Origin: Trypanosoma brucei gambiense DAL972
Lineage: Eukaryota > Euglenozoa > Kinetoplastea > Trypanosomatida > Trypanosomatidae
DNA: 64,000 nt
Assembly (NCBI RefSeq): GCF_000210295.1
Contig: NC_026740.1
Coordinates: 1-64,000, forward strand
Reading direction: 5' to 3'
In this document: in pieces, positions 61,246-64,000 of the stretch
Position numbering within the stretch: the stretch's first letter is position 1
Layout: every line of letters begins with the position of its first letter
Notes under the pieces: generated by a model
Seen by the model: the letters and a program-made list of their open reading frames with translations, nothing else
The model's database searches: none
Told to the model about the DNA's origin: nothing
Position numbers and translations under genes: made by a program

Positions 61246-62877
61246 TTAATACGTGTGACCGTTGAGCACACTATTGTCTGCCAGCGCCGAGATTCTCATT
61301 TTCCTCGCATCGCCGCGACCGCTTTCCACGCATGAAAATAATTGCTCTCGCGCCCGTCGCTCCCTCGTAGATATTTGCTGCCGTTTCACGTGCTCCACGC
61401 GCTCGCAAATATAAACAGGAACTTCCCCATGGTTCTGCAAGCGCAAGATATGCCTTTGTTCCGTTGTGAAACAGTGAGCAGCTGTGACATGTTTAACGTT
61501 ACGAGAAACAGCGAGAGTTGAAGGGTTGGAAGATAACGTACTTCCGTGGCTGGGCGTATCACCGCAGGAATGTGTGCTTTGAGTGGCGGGTGCATAAGGA
61601 CTACTACTGCAACTGCGTATGTCTCGCATGCTTGACAATGTTCCATCACTTCGCGGTATAGGTATTTTCTGTTGTTTTGGGCACACCTTCCCTTCCACTG
61701 GTAGTTTAAAATCATTTATGTTTTCTATGAGTTCACGCATATACTCTTCTTCAGTTACCATTAGCGACTTACTCGTTATATGATGTATCATCAACTGGCG
61801 GTGAGCATCAATGAGCTCCAACGACACGTGGGATTCCCTTTCAATTTGGGTGCGTTGTGTTGCTTCTGTTTCATACAATAATGTTTGAACGAAAGGTAAC
61901 AAACGCACGTGCTTTTTATATAAAATCGGGCTTTCCATATTTACACATACTGTCTTCACCGACCCTTTCACTACGCGAGAACACTCATCGCTGTCCGTGC
62001 TGCTATCCTTTATGTAATTTCCGTTAACCCAAACCTTCTTCTTTTCTTCAATAAGTTTTTCTTGTGACTGCGCCACTAGAGTTTGGTTGTTGAGTTCTGA
62101 TAACACCGATGACGGTGAGTAATGTGGCGTGGCAGCGCTAATAACCGCGGTTACTTCTTCACGCGCGGCAACAACAAATGATGTAAAGTAAATTCGCTCC
62201 TCCGAAACAATAACATACCGTTGAATTGTCTCCTCCGCAATACATCGCAGAAGCCACAAAAACTGCGTATCTTCGCGAGCTTCTATGAATATTTGTTCGG
62301 GTGTGCAACATTCACCCTTAAAATCGGAGGGCGATAGTTCATAATTGGACGGTCTCCGGGACATTCCGCTAAGAAGTGGTTTTGAGGGAACATCATTAGT
62401 TATTCCATCATTTGTTAATAATTCTATACGTCCAGTCCCCAGGGCGTGTGGCATTAACTCCTCATGTATGGAACGTTGCTGACGGAAATGCATACCGGTA
62501 TTTGAGGACGGGCATAACTGTTGTATAGCTGCTAATTTCCCTTCGCAGAATGCAATGGCGGCATCCACCTTGCCGACTAAACTCAGCGCTTCCACCAGTG
62601 GTGTTTCTTTTCCAGTGCCGCAGTTGCCTTTCCGTTGCGGTAATTTTCTTTCACGACTCGCATTCGCAGCAAATGCAACACCTGCGGAGAATTTTTTCCC
62701 ACCACGTCGTTTCTTTTCCAAATCCACCAATTTCGTGTCTCCCGCAAGCAGTTGGTACGCCGTAATTATTCCTTCTCCAAATATTATCTGATCACCAGCG
62801 AGGCGATGCACTATTGCCCTGTCCAGATTCCGTAACCGATGTGAATAAACCGCTGCATTTGCTTCTAATTTTGTCAT
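61246..62877 (-). CDS. Hypothetical protein, helical and charged
   Basis: 543 residues from the ATG at 62877; the frame opens at a TTG at 62892. It is mostly hydrophilic with helical stretches at the start (AAVYSHRLRNLDRAIVHRLAG) and near the C-terminus (ICERVEHVKRQQISTRERRAREQ). A Ser/Thr/Pro-rich segment lies around residues 425-470, a likely phosphorylated linker. No signal peptide, membrane segment or recognised domain. Composition and length on the cluster strand indicate a real gene, possibly cytoskeletal or nuclear; that is only a guess. Confidence 0.7.
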   Translation of the reverse strand: MTKLEANAAVYSHRLRNLDRAIVHRLAGDQIIFGEGIITAYQLLAGDTKLVDLEKKRRGGKKFSAGVAFAANASRERKLPQRKGNCGTGKETPLVEALSLVGKVDAAIAFCEGKLAAIQQLCPSSNTGMHFRQQRSIHEELMPHALGTGRIELLTNDGITNDVPSKPLLSGMSRRPSNYELSPSDFKGECCTPEQIFIEAREDTQFLWLLRCIAEETIQRYVIVSEERIYFTSFVVAAREEVTAVISAATPHYSPSSVLSELNNQTLVAQSQEKLIEEKKKVWVNGNYIKDSSTDSDECSRVVKGSVKTVCVNMESPILYKKHVRLLPFVQTLLYETEATQRTQIERESHVSLELIDAHRQLMIHHITSKSLMVTEEEYMRELIENINDFKLPVEGKVCPKQQKIPIPRSDGTLSSMRDIRSCSSSPYAPATQSTHSCGDTPSHGSTLSSNPSTLAVSRNVKHVTAAHCFTTEQRHILRLQNHGEVPVYICERVEHVKRQQISTRERRAREQLFSCVESGRGDARKMRISALADNSVLNGHTY

Positions 62878-64000
62878 TTCACTGCCTTTCAAAATATGCG
62901 CAAGGGGGCCAAACCTCCTTTTCCTCTTCTTTTTTCCACTCGTTCCTTCTCAATGAAACGTTAAACAGCGTGAAATGGGAAAAAGAGGAGAGGGAAAAAG
63001 AAAAAAATATATATAGAAACAGAAATGAGTTTGATGTAGTATTTCAAAATATTTCCCCTCCTTACACATTGCTACAGGTTCTTAAAGAATAAAAAATAGC
63101 AATAATAAAAGACTATTGTGATACCATGAAAACATGCCGGCACGTGAACATACAAACACCGTCATCAAAACCCATACACACATACACATACACGCACATA
63201 TAAATTTATAAATTTATTTATTTATTCAATACCGTACAAAATGAGCACACAAATACAGATCTTTTAAAGGTAATTTTATCTCTTTGGGTGAATGTGGAAC
63301 GGGATATGGCCGATGAAGACACAAGAAAAGAAGTGCTAAGTATAAAAAAAAAAATAGGCGAATGAAGTACCGCATAAGCAACTGAAAAAGTCAAAAAAAA
63401 AAAAAGAATAGGTGAAAGAAGAAGAAATAAGAAAACAAGATAAAGAAAGGTCCCTCACATATAAGAGGAACTGGAGGTGTTAAGTGTTACTTTCATCCCG
63501 AAACGGATATGAGGTAAATGTAACACGAAAAGAAATAACCGTAAGAAAAAAGAGTGTTGGAACTATTGCCAACATCCCGTTGGGACTCATACAAATAATA
63601 AATAGCAACAAAGAAAAAGACGATAAGACAGAAATTGAAAGGAAAAGAGAGAGTAACAGATAAACTGCACCATCCCGTTAGATGGCGCCAGCAATCATGC
63701 CATAAACAAATCAAAATACAAAATGGAGAAGGAACGCGGGTGTCAAAAATATGAATTGGGGGTAATGGGAAACGGGAAGGAAAAAAAAAAAGAACATCAT
63801 TCAATAAGGGGCTTTGCTGAGAGTCTTGGTTAAAAAAATTAAAAAAAAACAAAAAGGAATAGCACCGTTAAACAGAACGAATCGTCCCTAATATCCGTCT
63901 ATTCTTTTTTTGTCAACTCTCCCCCCCCCAAAAAAAAGATATTCAGTCACTACACCTTTTCCGAGATTTTAAAAGAATAAATAACACACATGTATGTATT
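62878..64000. other. A-rich non-coding stretch at right edge
   Basis: 1.1 kb with poly-A tracts (63343-63353, 63394-63405, 63779-63791, 63835-63850). Minus-strand pyrimidine tracts here would serve splicing of the 61246-62877 gene and the 3' UTR of the next gene beyond the edge. The 119-codon ORF at 63493-63852 is Phe/Ser/Leu-rich and not convincing. Confidence 0.5.

Noticed and set aside
1..64000. CRISPR array, bacterial defence genes or a bacterial origin
   Set aside because: The sequence is plainly kinetoplastid nuclear DNA; no regularly spaced short repeats or bacterial operons were seen.

Overview
This window is nuclear DNA from an African trypanosome of the Trypanosoma brucei group. 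Several things point there: long runs of intron-less genes on one strand, pyrimidine tracts followed by AG just before start codons (trans-splicing signals), a VSG-type surface-protein ORF, an ESAG9-like gene, two copies of a small trypanosomatid ribosomal protein gene, and a gene order I associate with the left part of chromosome 7 (proline dehydrogenase, CDP-diacylglycerol synthase, duplicated ribosomal S33, RPF2, a beta-3-type glycosyltransferase, an array of salivary-gland-stage surface proteins, farnesyltransferase beta). The chromosome assignment is from memory, not from a search.

Layout. (1) 1-14 kb is subtelomere-like: sparse, mostly minus-strand genes for surface or secreted proteins (VSG-type ORF cut by the window edge, a Ser/Ala/Gly-rich secreted protein, an ESAG9-like protein) among long non-coding or decayed stretches. 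(2) About 14.0-14.6 kb is a GT-rich divergent boundary and a candidate transcription start region. (3) 14.6-35.9 kb is a plus-strand polycistron: M3 oligopeptidase, WD-repeat protein, proline dehydrogenase, CDP-DAG synthase, two S33 genes, LRR protein, small unknown protein, RPF2, cyclophilin, second LRR protein, glycosyltransferase. (4) 35.9-37.9 kb is a convergent strand-switch region with G-run tracts on opposite strands. (5) 37.9-62.9 kb is a minus-strand polycistron: glutaredoxin/GST-like PGES2 homologue, RRM protein, hot-dog thioesterase, alpha/beta hydrolase, two uncertain small ORFs, a tandem array of two alanine-rich GPI-type surface proteins interleaved with COG7 fragments, intact COG7, farnesyltransferase beta, a type I membrane protein, an FUSC-like membrane protein and an unknown protein. 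The last 1.1 kb is A-rich and non-coding.

Functionally the core genes are housekeeping (mitochondrial proline oxidation, phospholipid synthesis, ribosome assembly, N-glycan processing, Golgi tethering, prenylation). The left end and the 45-50 kb array carry stage-specific surface proteins. The array, in which pieces of COG7 have been carried along and are decaying stepwise, is the clearest evolutionary story in the window. I found no convincing new defence system, CRISPR array or intact mobile element.

Transcripts in this group are made by trans-splicing, so start codons were chosen as the first ATG in the frame that has coding character, preferably behind a pyrimidine tract and AG. Several frames open further upstream but only with non-ATG codons.
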